Part shown: in pieces, positions 19,163 through 28,751 of the stretch
How the letters are laid out: every line of letters starts with the position of its first letter
Position numbering within the stretch: the first letter of the stretch is position 1
Assembly: GCA_905234625.1 (NCBI GenBank)
Contig: CAJOIC010000004.1
Span: forward strand, 1 to 64,000
Reading direction: 5' to 3'
Length of the DNA: 64,000 nucleotides
DNA from: an uncultured Oscillospiraceae bacterium
Lineage (GTDB): Bacteria > Bacillota > Clostridia > Oscillospirales > Oscillospiraceae
Program-made: the position numbers and the translations under genes
Notes under the pieces: generated by a model
What the model saw: the letters and a program-made list of their open reading frames with translations, nothing else
Databases searched by the model: none
What the model was told of the DNA's origin: nothing

Positions 19163-20547
19163 GGGTAGGGCCGAAATTCGACGCGTTCCTGGATCATCGG
19201 GCGGAGGCGGAGTTCCTGGAGGGCGTGACGGCGGCGGGCAAGACCACGGTGGGTACATACAAGTTCATGCTGGAGGTGGCGGAGAGCGACAAGACCCAGC
19301 ACATCCTGGCGGGCCTGGACACCGGCGTCATTGAGAAGAACATCATCAACAAGGAGCACGGCATCCTGGACGAGTGGGGGCCCCTGGTGGAATACCGGGG
19401 CAACGGCGCGGGCGGAGAGCGGCTGCCCCATATCGTGTTCCACACCCGGCGGGGGGATCGGATCATCTACGTCCTTGGGTACGACAACAGCAGGCGCTGG
19501 AAGAAGGCCCTGGGCGGACAGTACGGCTGCCTGTACATCGACGAGATCAATATCGCAGACATCGATTTTGTGCGGGAGGCCGTCATGCGGTGCGACTACC
19601 TCATCGCCACCCTGAACCCGGACGATCCGTCCCTGCCGGTGTACGGCGAGTATGTGAACCACGCCAGGGAGCTGCCGGAGTGGACGGCGGACACGCCCCC
19701 GGCTATCCTGCGGGAGCTGAGCCTGGAGGAGAAGCCCGGCTGGACCCACTGGTTCTTCGGCTTTCGGGACAACATCGCCCTGACCCCGGAGAAGATCGAG
19801 GCCATCCGCCGGAACGTGCCCCCGGGGACGAAGCTCTGGAAGAACAAGATCGAGGGTCTGCGGGGGCGGGCCACGGGACTGGTGTTCCCCAACTTCGACC
19901 GGAGCGTCCATGTGCTGACGGCGGCGGAGGCCCTCCGCTTCCGACGGGACCCGGAGGGAGGAGATCAGGGGGAGCGCTTCCGCTGGTACTCCTGCGGGGT
20001 GGACACGGCCTACTCCCAGCGGTCCCCGGACACTATCGCCATGGCGTTTCTCGGGATCACGGACCGGGGCCGCTGCGTGGTGCTGGACGAGCGGGTGTAC
20101 GACAACGCCGCCCTGCGCACGCCTCTGGCGCCCTCGGACACGGTGAGGAACCTCTCCGACTTCCTGGACCGGAACCGGCGGGAATGGGGGTTCTGCCGCA
20201 GCGCCTTCATCGACGCCGCGGACCAGGCCACCATTACCGAGGCCGCCAAGTACAAGCGGCTCCACGGCTCGCCGTACAGCTTCGTTTCCGCCTGGAAGAG
20301 GGAGCGGATCATCGACCGGGTGAACCACCAGCTGGGCTGGCTGTCCCCGGCGGAGGGAGGACCGTGGTTCTTCGTGACGGAACGCTGTCCTGTGTACATC
20401 CGGGAGCTGGAGACATACAGCTGGCGGGAGGACGAGGACAACGCACCCGAGGACGGGAACGACCATATGATCAACGCCGTGCAGTACGCATGGCTGCCCT
20501 ATGAAAACAAGATCGGGACTGAAAGGAGAGAAACATGGGCTGGCTGA
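19159..20547 (+). CDS. Phage terminase large subunit
   Basis: Walker A-like GVTAAGKTT, CLYIDEINIAD (Walker B), nuclease Asp region GVDTAYSQRSPDTIAMAF; ATG at 19159 overlapping the terS stop. Confidence 0.88.
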   Translation: MRVGPKFDAFLDHRAEAEFLEGVTAAGKTTVGTYKFMLEVAESDKTQHILAGLDTGVIEKNIINKEHGILDEWGPLVEYRGNGAGGERLPHIVFHTRRGDRIIYVLGYDNSRRWKKALGGQYGCLYIDEINIADIDFVREAVMRCDYLIATLNPDDPSLPVYGEYVNHARELPEWTADTPPAILRELSLEEKPGWTHWFFGFRDNIALTPEKIEAIRRNVPPGTKLWKNKIEGLRGRATGLVFPNFDRSVHVLTAAEALRFRRDPEGGDQGERFRWYSCGVDTAYSQRSPDTIAMAFLGITDRGRCVVLDERVYDNAALRTPLAPSDTVRNLSDFLDRNRREWGFCRSAFIDAADQATITEAAKYKRLHGSPYSFVSAWKRERIIDRVNHQLGWLSPAEGGPWFFVTERCPVYIRELETYSWREDEDNAPEDGNDHMINAVQYAWLPYENKIGTERRETWAG

Positions 20548-21950
20548 AAGAGCATATCCGGCAGCGCCTGGGACGGCTGCGTCCCGCCCCCGAGCGATAC
20601 GTCGCCATCCGGGAGCCGATGACGTTCGAGATGAACGTCCTGAGAAACAAGCTGTGGTATCGGGGGGAGCCCTCGGAGCTGGAGCAGTTTTTCCGGCAGA
20701 CCGCGGTATCGGACATCGACCGGGCGCGGTTCTGGGCGGCGGCGCCCCAGGGCAGGGTCCGGAAGATCCATTCCGGCATCGTGGGAACGGTGGTGGACCG
20801 GTACCGGGACATCGCGACCACGGACTTTGACGGCCTCGCCTTCGGAGAGGACGGCGGCGAGCTCCGGGAGCGCTGGGAGGCCATGGCGGAAGACTGCGGC
20901 TTCGAAGAGCTGCTGGGACAGGCCGTGGCCGGCGCCCTGGCCGCGGGAGACGGCGCCTTCAAGATCTACCTGCGTCCCGGCGAGAGCACGCCGGGCGTGG
21001 GGTTCGCTGAGGCGGACGCCGTGGAGCTCGTCATGGACGGGCGGCGGCTGGACGAGGTGCGGTTTTCCACCTGGTTCCCCCAGGGGGAGCGGGAGCTCCG
21101 GCTGGAGGAGCGCTACGGCCGGGGGTATGTGCGCTACCGGCTGACGGACGCCGCCGGACGGGAGCTGCCCCTGACCGCCCTGGATCAGACCCGGGAGCTG
21201 CGGGACGTGACGTATCCCGGGGACTTCATTCTGGCGGTGCCCCTGGTGATCTTCGACTCCGCCAAGTGGCCCGGACGGGGCAAGGCTCTGTTCGACGGCA
21301 AGAGCGACTGTCTGGACGCCCTGGACGAGGTCATATCCCAGTGGCTGGACGCGGTGCGCATGGGGCGGGTCAAGCGCTATATCCCGGAGGATATGGTCCC
21401 CCGGGATCCGGACACCGGGCGGGTGCTGGAGCCGAACCTGTTCGACAACGCCTATATCGCCGTGGGCTCCTCCGGCGCGGAGGGAGCGGCGGAGAAGATC
21501 GAGGTATCCCAGCCGACCATCGACGTTGCGGCCTATCAGGAGAGCTACGCGGCGTATCTCGACCTGGTACTCCAGGGGGTCATGAGCCCCGCCACCCTGG
21601 GCATCGACCTGAAGAAGACCGACAACGCCGAGGCCCAGCGGGAGAAGGAGCACATCACCATGCACGTGCGCGGGAAGATCGTGGACGCCCTGAGCCGGAC
21701 CCTGCCCCAGCTGGCGGCGGCGCTCCTCATGACGGAGGATCTGCTGGCGGGCCGTCCGGCGGGGGAGTACAGGATCTCCGCCCGGTTCGGCGAGTATGCC
21801 AGTCCTGACTTCGGCAGCACGGTGGAGACCGTGGCCCGGGCCAGGGACGCCGGGATCATGAGCGTGGAGCAGGCCATGGAGGAACTCTACGGCGACGCCT
21901 GGACCCCGGAGGAAAAGGCCGCCGAGGCCCTGCGCATCCGCGGGGAATGA
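20535..21950 (+). CDS. Phage portal protein
   Basis: 471 aa between terL and scaffold/capsid; sequence pattern and synteny of SPP1/HK97-type portals. Confidence 0.85.
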   Translation: MGWLKEHIRQRLGRLRPAPERYVAIREPMTFEMNVLRNKLWYRGEPSELEQFFRQTAVSDIDRARFWAAAPQGRVRKIHSGIVGTVVDRYRDIATTDFDGLAFGEDGGELRERWEAMAEDCGFEELLGQAVAGALAAGDGAFKIYLRPGESTPGVGFAEADAVELVMDGRRLDEVRFSTWFPQGERELRLEERYGRGYVRYRLTDAAGRELPLTALDQTRELRDVTYPGDFILAVPLVIFDSAKWPGRGKALFDGKSDCLDALDEVISQWLDAVRMGRVKRYIPEDMVPRDPDTGRVLEPNLFDNAYIAVGSSGAEGAAEKIEVSQPTIDVAAYQESYAAYLDLVLQGVMSPATLGIDLKKTDNAEAQREKEHITMHVRGKIVDALSRTLPQLAAALLMTEDLLAGRPAGEYRISARFGEYASPDFGSTVETVARARDAGIMSVEQAMEELYGDAWTPEEKAAEALRIRGE

Positions 21951-22072
21951 ACCGTATATTCCGGCCGATGGCCGAGGATATAATGCCGTCCCGCGATCCG
22001 GGGACGAAAATATCGGATCCGATGATACCGGACTGAACCGGGCAAAAAACGTATCGAAAGGAGAGAAAACCC

Positions 22073-22642
22073 ATGAAAAAGGAAGCGCTGATGGAGCTGG
22101 GACTCACGGAGGAGCTGGCGGAGAAGACCGCCGCCGCCCTGGGGGAGGAGCTGAAGGGCTTCGTGCCCAAGAGCCGCTTCGACGAGGTGCTGGAGGAGAG
22201 GAACGGCCTGCGGGCCGCGGGCTCCGAGGCCGAAAAGCGTCTGGCGGAGCTGGAGGCCGCCGCGGGAGAGAGGGAGACCCTCCTGGGCCGGGTGGAGGAG
22301 CTTCAGTCGGAGCTTGCCCGAAAGGACGAGCTCCACGCGGCTGAAAAGCGCTCAGCGGCCCTGGAGAGCGCCATCCGTCTGGCCCTGACGGACGCCCATG
22401 ACGCGGCCCTCGCCGCCTCTCTCGTGGACCGGGACGGGCTGGACCTGGACGAGCAAGGCAATGTGACGGGGCTCAGCGAGCAGCTGGACGCCCTGCGGGC
22501 GGCAAAGCCCTTCCTGTTCCGCAGGGCCGCTCCCGGCTTTGCCGTGGGCATGCCTCCCGCCCGGAGCGGCGCTATGGGCTCCGGAGCGGGACCCACCATG
22601 CGGGACACCATCGCGCGGCACTTCGAGACCCAGAGGGGGTGA
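22073..22642 (+). CDS. Phage scaffolding-like protein
   Basis: Coiled-coil KSRFDEVLEERNGLRAAGSEAEKRLAELEAA... directly before capsid. Confidence 0.75.
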   Translation: MKKEALMELGLTEELAEKTAAALGEELKGFVPKSRFDEVLEERNGLRAAGSEAEKRLAELEAAAGERETLLGRVEELQSELARKDELHAAEKRSAALESAIRLALTDAHDAALAASLVDRDGLDLDEQGNVTGLSEQLDALRAAKPFLFRRAAPGFAVGMPPARSGAMGSGAGPTMRDTIARHFETQRG

Positions 22643-22717
22643 GGACCTTCCCGACGGACGACACGGACCGGCCCTGAGCCGGACGACCAAAAACACTTAT
22701 GAAAAGGAGATTCTATC

Positions 22718-23677
22718 ATGGCAGTAACTTTGGCAGACGCGAAACTGGCGGTGCAGGACGATCTTCAGGCGGGCGTCATCGACGAGTTCCGCAAGAGCAA
22801 CTGGATCCTGGATCACATCACCTTTGACGACTGCGTGGCCCCCACCGGCGGCGGCGCCACCTCCACCTATACCTATCTGCGCCTTCTGAGCCAGCCTACG
22901 GCGGCCTTCCGCGCGGTGAACGGCGAGTACACCTCCCAGGAGGTCACCCGTCAGAAGATCTCCACCGACGTGAAGATCTTCGGCGGCAGCTACAAGATCG
23001 ACCGCGTCATCGCCGACATGGGCGGCGCGGTGGACGAGGTGCAGCTCCAGCAGGCGCAGAAGATCAAGGCCGCCCAGGCCCTGTTCAACGACACCTTCAT
23101 CAACGGCGACACCGCCGCCGACGCCAACGCCTTCGACGGCCTGGAGAAGGCTGTGGCCGGCACCTCCACGGAGTATAACGGCTCCGGCAGCGCCATCGAC
23201 CTGTCCACCTCCGCGGCGGTGGACGCGAACTACATGGCCTTCCTGGACATGCTGGACGAGTTCCTCATGGGCCTGGACGGTCAGCCCTCCTGCCTCATGG
23301 GCAACACCCGCATGATCGCGAAGCTCCGGGCCTGTGCCCGCCGCGCCTCCATGTATCAGACGGGCCTCGACTCCTTCGGCCGGCAGGTGGAGACCTACGC
23401 GGGCATCCCCCTGGTGGACATGAAGACCAAGTCCGGCTCCAACCAGGACGTCATCGCCACCGACGCCGACGCCGGCACCACCAGCCTCTACGTGGTGCGT
23501 CTGGGTCTGGACGGCGTCCACGCCGTGTCCTTCGCGGGCTCCGCGCCCGTCCGCTGCTGGCTGCCCGACTTCTCCACCGCCGGCGCGGTGAAGACCGGCG
23601 AGGTGGAGATGAACGCCGCCCTGGTCCTGAAGACCACCCAGGCCGCGGGCGTCTTCCGCAACATCAAGGTGCGCTGA
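22718..23677 (+). CDS. Phage major capsid protein
   Basis: 319 aa, position after scaffold; GYKIDR-like N-arm, GIPLVDMKT, C-terminal capsid-like segment. Confidence 0.85.
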   Translation: MAVTLADAKLAVQDDLQAGVIDEFRKSNWILDHITFDDCVAPTGGGATSTYTYLRLLSQPTAAFRAVNGEYTSQEVTRQKISTDVKIFGGSYKIDRVIADMGGAVDEVQLQQAQKIKAAQALFNDTFINGDTAADANAFDGLEKAVAGTSTEYNGSGSAIDLSTSAAVDANYMAFLDMLDEFLMGLDGQPSCLMGNTRMIAKLRACARRASMYQTGLDSFGRQVETYAGIPLVDMKTKSGSNQDVIATDADAGTTSLYVVRLGLDGVHAVSFAGSAPVRCWLPDFSTAGAVKTGEVEMNAALVLKTTQAAGVFRNIKVR

Positions 23678-23680
23678 GCC

Positions 23681-24073
23681 ATGGCGGGCGAGGCATACGC
23701 CGGGACGGAGGACTACGCCGCTCTGTTCCCGGAGGAGGAAGCGCCCTCCGAGGCGGCCCTCGCCGCCGCCGCGCGGCACATCGACGCCGCTACTTACGGA
23801 CGCATCCGGGCCCTGGGAGGTCCGGCGGGCCTTACGGCGCTGCAGCGGGAGCTGGTGCGGGAGGCGGTCTGCCGTCAGGCGAGATTCGAGCGGGAGAACG
23901 CGGCCCTCTTCGCCGCTTCCGTGGCGTCCTACGCCATCAACGGCGTGTCCGTGAAGCTGGGCTCCGCCGTGGGCGTGTCCGTCCGGGGAGGCGTGTCCGT
24001 GTCCGAGGAGGTGGCGAGCCTTCTGGACATGACGGGGCTCACGGACCGGACCCTGCGGGGGGCGCCGGTATGA
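23681..24073 (+). CDS. Head-tail connector protein
   Basis: Small ORF after capsid, gp6-like helical profile. Confidence 0.65.
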   Translation: MAGEAYAGTEDYAALFPEEEAPSEAALAAAARHIDAATYGRIRALGGPAGLTALQRELVREAVCRQARFERENAALFAASVASYAINGVSVKLGSAVGVSVRGGVSVSEEVASLLDMTGLTDRTLRGAPV

Positions 24074-24408
24074 GATGGCCCGCGCTGGTGCCGCCTGCCG
24101 TATGCACGACGCCCATCCGGCTCACGGTCTACGGCGAGGGCCTGACGGAGGACGGCGCGCCGGTGGAGGCGGCCTCCTTCGAGGGCCTGTGCAACTGGCA
24201 GGACGGCGGGAAAACGGAGCTGACCTCGGAGCAGAAGTATGTCCGCATCAGCGGTCGGGCGTATTTCACCGGCGATATCCTGCCGGAGGTGCCCGTGATC
24301 GCGGCGGGATACGGGGTGATCTTCGGTGTGCGGCGGGCCATCGTCTCCGGTCGGAAGGCCCGGGACCCGGACGGCACGGTGAACTACACGGAGGTGCGGT
24401 TCGCATGA
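24070..24408 (+). CDS. Putative head closure / minor capsid protein
   Basis: Overlapping ORF in head-tail module. Confidence 0.6.
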   Translation: MRWPALVPPAVCTTPIRLTVYGEGLTEDGAPVEAASFEGLCNWQDGGKTELTSEQKYVRISGRAYFTGDILPEVPVIAAGYGVIFGVRRAIVSGRKARDPDGTVNYTEVRFA

Positions 24409-24575
24409 CGACAAAGGGGCCTGTTACCATCGACAGGGAGGCGCTGGAGCGCCTTGCCCGGGAGCCGGCGGAGGCGAGCGCCGACCCCCGGCGGCGCTTC
24501 CACCCGGAGGAACGGAGCGTCCCCGCCCGGATGCGGTTCGACGAGACGGAGATAACGGAGGAGGCGGCAGAATGA
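24405..24575 (+). CDS. Small phage protein of unknown function
   Basis: MTTKGPVTIDREALERLAREPAEASADPRRRFHPEERSVPARMRFDETEITEEAAE; ATGA overlaps on both sides. Confidence 0.55.
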   Translation: MTTKGPVTIDREALERLAREPAEASADPRRRFHPEERSVPARMRFDETEITEEAAE

Positions 24576-24967
24576 CCCTCGGTGAGATCCGCGACTGGCT
24601 GAAGACCATGGATGTCGCGGAGAACTACTACATCGGACGCCTGGACAACAAAAAGGAGCGGTCCCTGGGCGTGTACGGCCGGAGCCGGAAGGGCGAGCCC
24701 GCCGTCGCCCTGGGTGGCATGGGCCTGACGAGCTACGGCGTGCGCTCGGTGAGCCTGCTGCTCCACTGGAACCGGAACGCCCGGGAGACCGAGGCCGCGG
24801 CCATGGCGCTCTGGGAGGAGCTGCTGTGCGCGGCCCACGTGGACCTTCCCGGCGGCGGGCACATCCAGTGCGTGCGTATGACCGTGCCGGAGCCTGCGGC
24901 TGTGGGCACGGATAAGGACGGCGTGTATGAGTACGTCGTCGAGGCGGATATTTATTACCGGCGCTGA
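24572..24967 (+). CDS. Putative minor capsid / tail completion protein
   Basis: Synteny, 131 aa before tail tube. Confidence 0.65.
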   Translation: MTLGEIRDWLKTMDVAENYYIGRLDNKKERSLGVYGRSRKGEPAVALGGMGLTSYGVRSVSLLLHWNRNARETEAAAMALWEELLCAAHVDLPGGGHIQCVRMTVPEPAAVGTDKDGVYEYVVEADIYYRR

Positions 24968-25000
24968 CGCCGGAAACTATGAAACTTGGAGGTATTGCAA

Positions 25001-25441
25001 ATGTCTACTACCAGCGGAGTGTACCCCTGCTATGAGAACCAGTTCCGGATCGACATCGCCGGTACCGGAACGGCGGACATGAAGGCCATCGCGGACTGCG
25101 AGAGCTTTTCCGTGACCTTCGACAACGGCATCGAGGAGTGGCGTCCCTTCGAGCAGGAGGGCTGGGTCCGCCGCCTGCTGACCGCGAAGGGCGTCACCAT
25201 CAGCGTCTCCGGCAAGCGGAGCATCGGCGACGACGGCAACGACGCCGTGGCCGCCCTGGCCTGGGTGAGCGGCCGGGACGCGGAGCGGGATTTCGAGTGG
25301 ACCTTCCCTGACGGCACCGTGGTCAGCTTCCCCGCCGCCGTCATCAACGTCACGAACATCGGCTCCGCCGACTCCACCAGCGTGGCTCCTCTGGAGTTCG
25401 AGGTGCAGTCCAACGGCAAGCCCACCGTGACCGCGGCCTGA
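25001..25441 (+). CDS. Phage major tail (tube) protein
   Basis: MSTTSGVYPCYENQFRIDIAG... beta-rich, before tail chaperones and tape measure; ATG 25001 with GGAGG SD. Confidence 0.75.
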   Translation: MSTTSGVYPCYENQFRIDIAGTGTADMKAIADCESFSVTFDNGIEEWRPFEQEGWVRRLLTAKGVTISVSGKRSIGDDGNDAVAALAWVSGRDAERDFEWTFPDGTVVSFPAAVINVTNIGSADSTSVAPLEFEVQSNGKPTVTAA

Positions 25442-25456
25442 GCGGGGTGACGGGGC

Positions 25457-25753
25457 ATGGTCTATGATCTGACGGAAAAGCTCCGGTTCGACGAGGACCC
25501 GGTGCTTGTCATCAAAAACACCAGGCTGACGGTGCGCTCCGACGCGGAGGTCGTGCTGAAGCTCATGGACGTGCTGCGTCAGCAGGGCGAGGCTGCGGGG
25601 GCGGGGGAGGCCATGGAGCTCCTCCTGTCCCCCGAGGACCGGGAGAAGCTCCGCAGCCTCGGCCTGAAGCTCGACGACTATATCGCCGTGGTGAGAGCCG
25701 CGGTGCAGCTGGCCCTCGGCGCGGACCCGGAGGACGAGCCGTCGGGGGAATGA
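25457..25753 (+). CDS. Putative tail assembly chaperone (G-like)
   Basis: Position between tail tube and tape measure. Confidence 0.65.
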   Translation: MVYDLTEKLRFDEDPVLVIKNTRLTVRSDAEVVLKLMDVLRQQGEAAGAGEAMELLLSPEDREKLRSLGLKLDDYIAVVRAAVQLALGADPEDEPSGE

Positions 25754-26091
25754 CCGACCCGTACTACGACCTGAGCGAGGACTGGGAGCTGGTTGCGGCG
25801 AGCTTCCAGTCCATGTACGGGATCCGGCTGGCACGGCAGCTGCGGGATATGAAGTGGCGGGAGTTCGCGGCGCTCCTGGCGGGGCTCGGCGGGGATACGC
25901 CCCTGGGCAGGGTGGCCGCCATACGGGCGGAAAACGACCCGCGCAGGCTCGAGAACTTCACGCCGGAGATGCGTTCCGTTCGCGCCCGCTGGCGCACCCG
26001 CAGAGCCAGACAGAAGCCGCAGTCGGATGTGGACGCCTTCCTCCATGAGATGAAGCGGGCGTTCATGTCCCTGGATCAAAGAGAGGGGTGA
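25750..26091 (+). CDS. Putative tail assembly chaperone (T/Gp15-like)
   Basis: Position; ATGA overlap in -1 register to the previous ORF. Confidence 0.6.
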   Translation: MTDPYYDLSEDWELVAASFQSMYGIRLARQLRDMKWREFAALLAGLGGDTPLGRVAAIRAENDPRRLENFTPEMRSVRARWRTRRARQKPQSDVDAFLHEMKRAFMSLDQREG

Positions 26092-26095
26092 ATGC

Positions 26096-28366
26096 ATGGA
26101 TAAGACCGAGATCGGGCAGGGGAGCCTGCGCCTGACCCTGGACAGCGCCCTGCTGGAGCGGCAGGCGGCGTCTCTGGAGACGCGCCTGCGGGGGGTCTTT
26201 GACGATATGGGGCGGGACCTCTCGGCGCGGTTCCCGGCCCGGACGGCGCCGGTGAGCCGGGTGCTGGCGGACTGGGAGAGGCAGGCCGCGCGGCTGGGGG
26301 ACAGGTTCTCCCGGCTGGGGGAGACCATGGGCGGCGCCCTGGCCATCGCCATGACGCCCGCCGCCGAGGCCATGAACGGCCTCATGGACGCGGCGCTGCG
26401 GACAGCGGATACCTTCCGCTCCTTCGTTTTCTCGCTCCTGGGGAGGAAGACCTCCGACGCCGCCGCGGACACGGCGGAGAGCATCACGGCGGTGGGAGGC
26501 AGCGCGGGCAGCGCCGGAAGGCAGATCTCCGCCGCGGCGTCCCAGGTCCGGCGGAGCCTCATGGCCTTCGACCAGATCAACCGCCTCACCGCGGACACGG
26601 CCTCCGGAGCCGGGAGGTCCTCCGGCTCCGGCCGCAACGGCCTATCGGAAGCGGCGGAGCGGACGGAGGAGCTGCTCCGGGGCAACATCTTCGGAGAGTA
26701 CCTGCGGTCCCTTCTGGACGAGAAACGGTTCTATGAGGCCGGGGCGGCCCTGGCGGCCAAGGCCGGGCAGCTCATCGACGGCCTGGACGATGCCCTGAAC
26801 GCCTCCGGCTTCCGGGAAAAGCTCCGCGGCAGACTCGGGGCGGTCACGGACACGGTGAACGGCGTCCTGGACGGGCTGACCTTTACGGAGGCGGACAGAC
26901 AGAGCGTGGCGGGACGCATCGGCGATTTTCTGGGAGACGCCGTGGGTCTGGCGCTGGAGAGCGCTCATCTTGTCCTGACGGGACTGCATTGGGATAACCT
27001 GGGCAGGTGCGTGGCCCAGTGTGTGAACGGGGCCCTGGCCTCCCTCCGGGAGCAGCCCATCGACCTGGGGACGGTGCTCTCCGACTGGCTGAACGCGGGC
27101 CTTGCCTCGGCGGACGGCTTCTTCCGGGAGCTGGACTGGGCGGGCCTGGGAGACACGATCTCCCGCAATATCAACAGCTGGTTCGAAAACGTGGACTGGG
27201 AGCTGGCGGGAACCGCCCTCCACGACGGCATCACGGGCCTGCGGGAGACGGTGCTGTCCGCCATTGCCGGTATGGACATCCGGTGGAGCGACATCCTCTC
27301 CGCCTTCGGGCGGGGGCTTCTGGGGGAGGACCATCCCGGGCTGTCCAAGCTCCTGTTCGGGGAGAGCGGCCTCACCGTGGAGGTGGGCGGCGTGACCGAC
27401 GTCATCCCGCGGAAAAAGAAGCTCCTGTCCGGCTTCACGGCGGGCCTGGGCGCGTGGCTGGAGAGCTTCGCAGGCCAGGACCGGGGCAAGCGCCTGGACT
27501 TCACCGCGAGCCTTGAGGCGTGGACGGACGCCCTGCCGGACAAGACCCTGGACTTCCGGGCGCGGCTGCGGGAGTTCACCGACGCCATGAGCGGGAAATC
27601 GGTGGACTTCTCCGCCCGCCTGACAAGCTGGAAGGACGCCCTCGCCGGGAAGGTCACGGACTTCACCGCCCGGCTCAGCAGCTGGACGGACGCTCTCCGG
27701 AGCAAGTCGGTGGACTTCAGGGCTGTGTTCAGCAGCTGGTCCCGCAGCTCCCAATGGCTCAGCGGCGGCGACGCCTGGAACGCCATCGCCATGAAGGCGA
27801 AGTTCACCTCCTGGACGAACGCCCTGCCCTCCGTGCCGAAGATCGAGGCCCAGGCGATCATCAAAAACGCCGTCACGGGCAAGGCGGAGGGCGGCGTCCT
27901 CGCGGGGGGTGTCTGGCGGCCTGTCACGGCTTACGCAGCCGGCGGCTCTCCCTCGGGCGGACAGCTCTTCGTGGCCCGGGAGGCGGGACCGGAGCTGGTG
28001 GGTACCCTGGGAGGACATACGGCGGTCATGAACAACGATCAGATCGTGGCCTCCGTATCCGCGGGCGTGGCACGGGCGGTCTCCGGCATCCGATTCTACT
28101 CCCAGGACGCCGCCACGCCGCATCTCGCGGTCATCGACGCCGGGGTGAGCCGCAGCGAGAAGCACCTGGCGTCCATCGAGAGCCGTCTGGCCGGCGGCGC
28201 GTCCGGCTCCGGCCGGGAGACGCTGGAGGTGCTGCGGCAGATCCTTCAGGCCGTCACTACCATGGACCGGGACGTGTATCTGGACGGCGTGTCTGTCAAG
28301 GACCGGGTGGTGGAGCTCATCAACCGCGGCACCCAGGCCACGGGCGTCTGCGAGATCATGGTGTAA
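26096..28366 (+). CDS. Phage tail tape measure protein
   Basis: 756 aa, helical, internal repeats, C-terminal AGGSPSGGQLFVAREAGPELVG typical of tape measure proteins. Confidence 0.88.
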   Translation: MDKTEIGQGSLRLTLDSALLERQAASLETRLRGVFDDMGRDLSARFPARTAPVSRVLADWERQAARLGDRFSRLGETMGGALAIAMTPAAEAMNGLMDAALRTADTFRSFVFSLLGRKTSDAAADTAESITAVGGSAGSAGRQISAAASQVRRSLMAFDQINRLTADTASGAGRSSGSGRNGLSEAAERTEELLRGNIFGEYLRSLLDEKRFYEAGAALAAKAGQLIDGLDDALNASGFREKLRGRLGAVTDTVNGVLDGLTFTEADRQSVAGRIGDFLGDAVGLALESAHLVLTGLHWDNLGRCVAQCVNGALASLREQPIDLGTVLSDWLNAGLASADGFFRELDWAGLGDTISRNINSWFENVDWELAGTALHDGITGLRETVLSAIAGMDIRWSDILSAFGRGLLGEDHPGLSKLLFGESGLTVEVGGVTDVIPRKKKLLSGFTAGLGAWLESFAGQDRGKRLDFTASLEAWTDALPDKTLDFRARLREFTDAMSGKSVDFSARLTSWKDALAGKVTDFTARLSSWTDALRSKSVDFRAVFSSWSRSSQWLSGGDAWNAIAMKAKFTSWTNALPSVPKIEAQAIIKNAVTGKAEGGVLAGGVWRPVTAYAAGGSPSGGQLFVAREAGPELVGTLGGHTAVMNNDQIVASVSAGVARAVSGIRFYSQDAATPHLAVIDAGVSRSEKHLASIESRLAGGASGSGRETLEVLRQILQAVTTMDRDVYLDGVSVKDRVVELINRGTQATGVCEIMV
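27494..27763 (+). repeat. 54-bp (18-aa) degenerate tandem repeat inside tape measure gene
   Basis: xDFxARLxxWTDALxxKx units starting at 27494, 27548, 27602, 27656, 27710. Confidence 0.85.
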
Positions 28367-28381
28367 GGAGGCGTATCCAAT

Positions 28382-28735
28382 ATGGCGATCATCATTCGGG
28401 GAAACGGCGTGACGCTGCCGTCTCCCGTGGCGGTCACGGCGTCGGACGAGATCATCTGGTCCGCCAACACCGGACGCTCCTCCGCCGGACGGATGCTGGG
28501 GGACGCGGTGGCGGAGAAAAAAACCTTCACCGTGGAGTGGGGCGTCCTGACCCGGGGGGAGATGGAGCTCATCCGCAGCAGCCTCCGGAGCGGCTTCCAC
28601 CCCTTCACCATCGTGGAGGACGGCGTGTCCACCACCGTCACGTCCTACCGAGGGGCGCTGACGGGGACGGTGCTGGGCTGCTTCGGCGGCGTGACGTATT
28701 ACAAGGATGTATCCGTGACGGTCATCCAGCAGTGA
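28382..28735 (+). CDS. Phage tail protein (unknown)
   Basis: 117 aa between tape measure and baseplate genes. Confidence 0.6.
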   Translation: MAIIIRGNGVTLPSPVAVTASDEIIWSANTGRSSAGRMLGDAVAEKKTFTVEWGVLTRGEMELIRSSLRSGFHPFTIVEDGVSTTVTSYRGALTGTVLGCFGGVTYYKDVSVTVIQQ

Positions 28736-28751
28736 GAGGAGGCGGGCGGCT

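Noticed and set aside
18829-20466. 545-aa minus-strand ORF antisense to terminase
   Set aside because: Shadow of the terL/terS genes, with proline/arginine/valine-rich translation.
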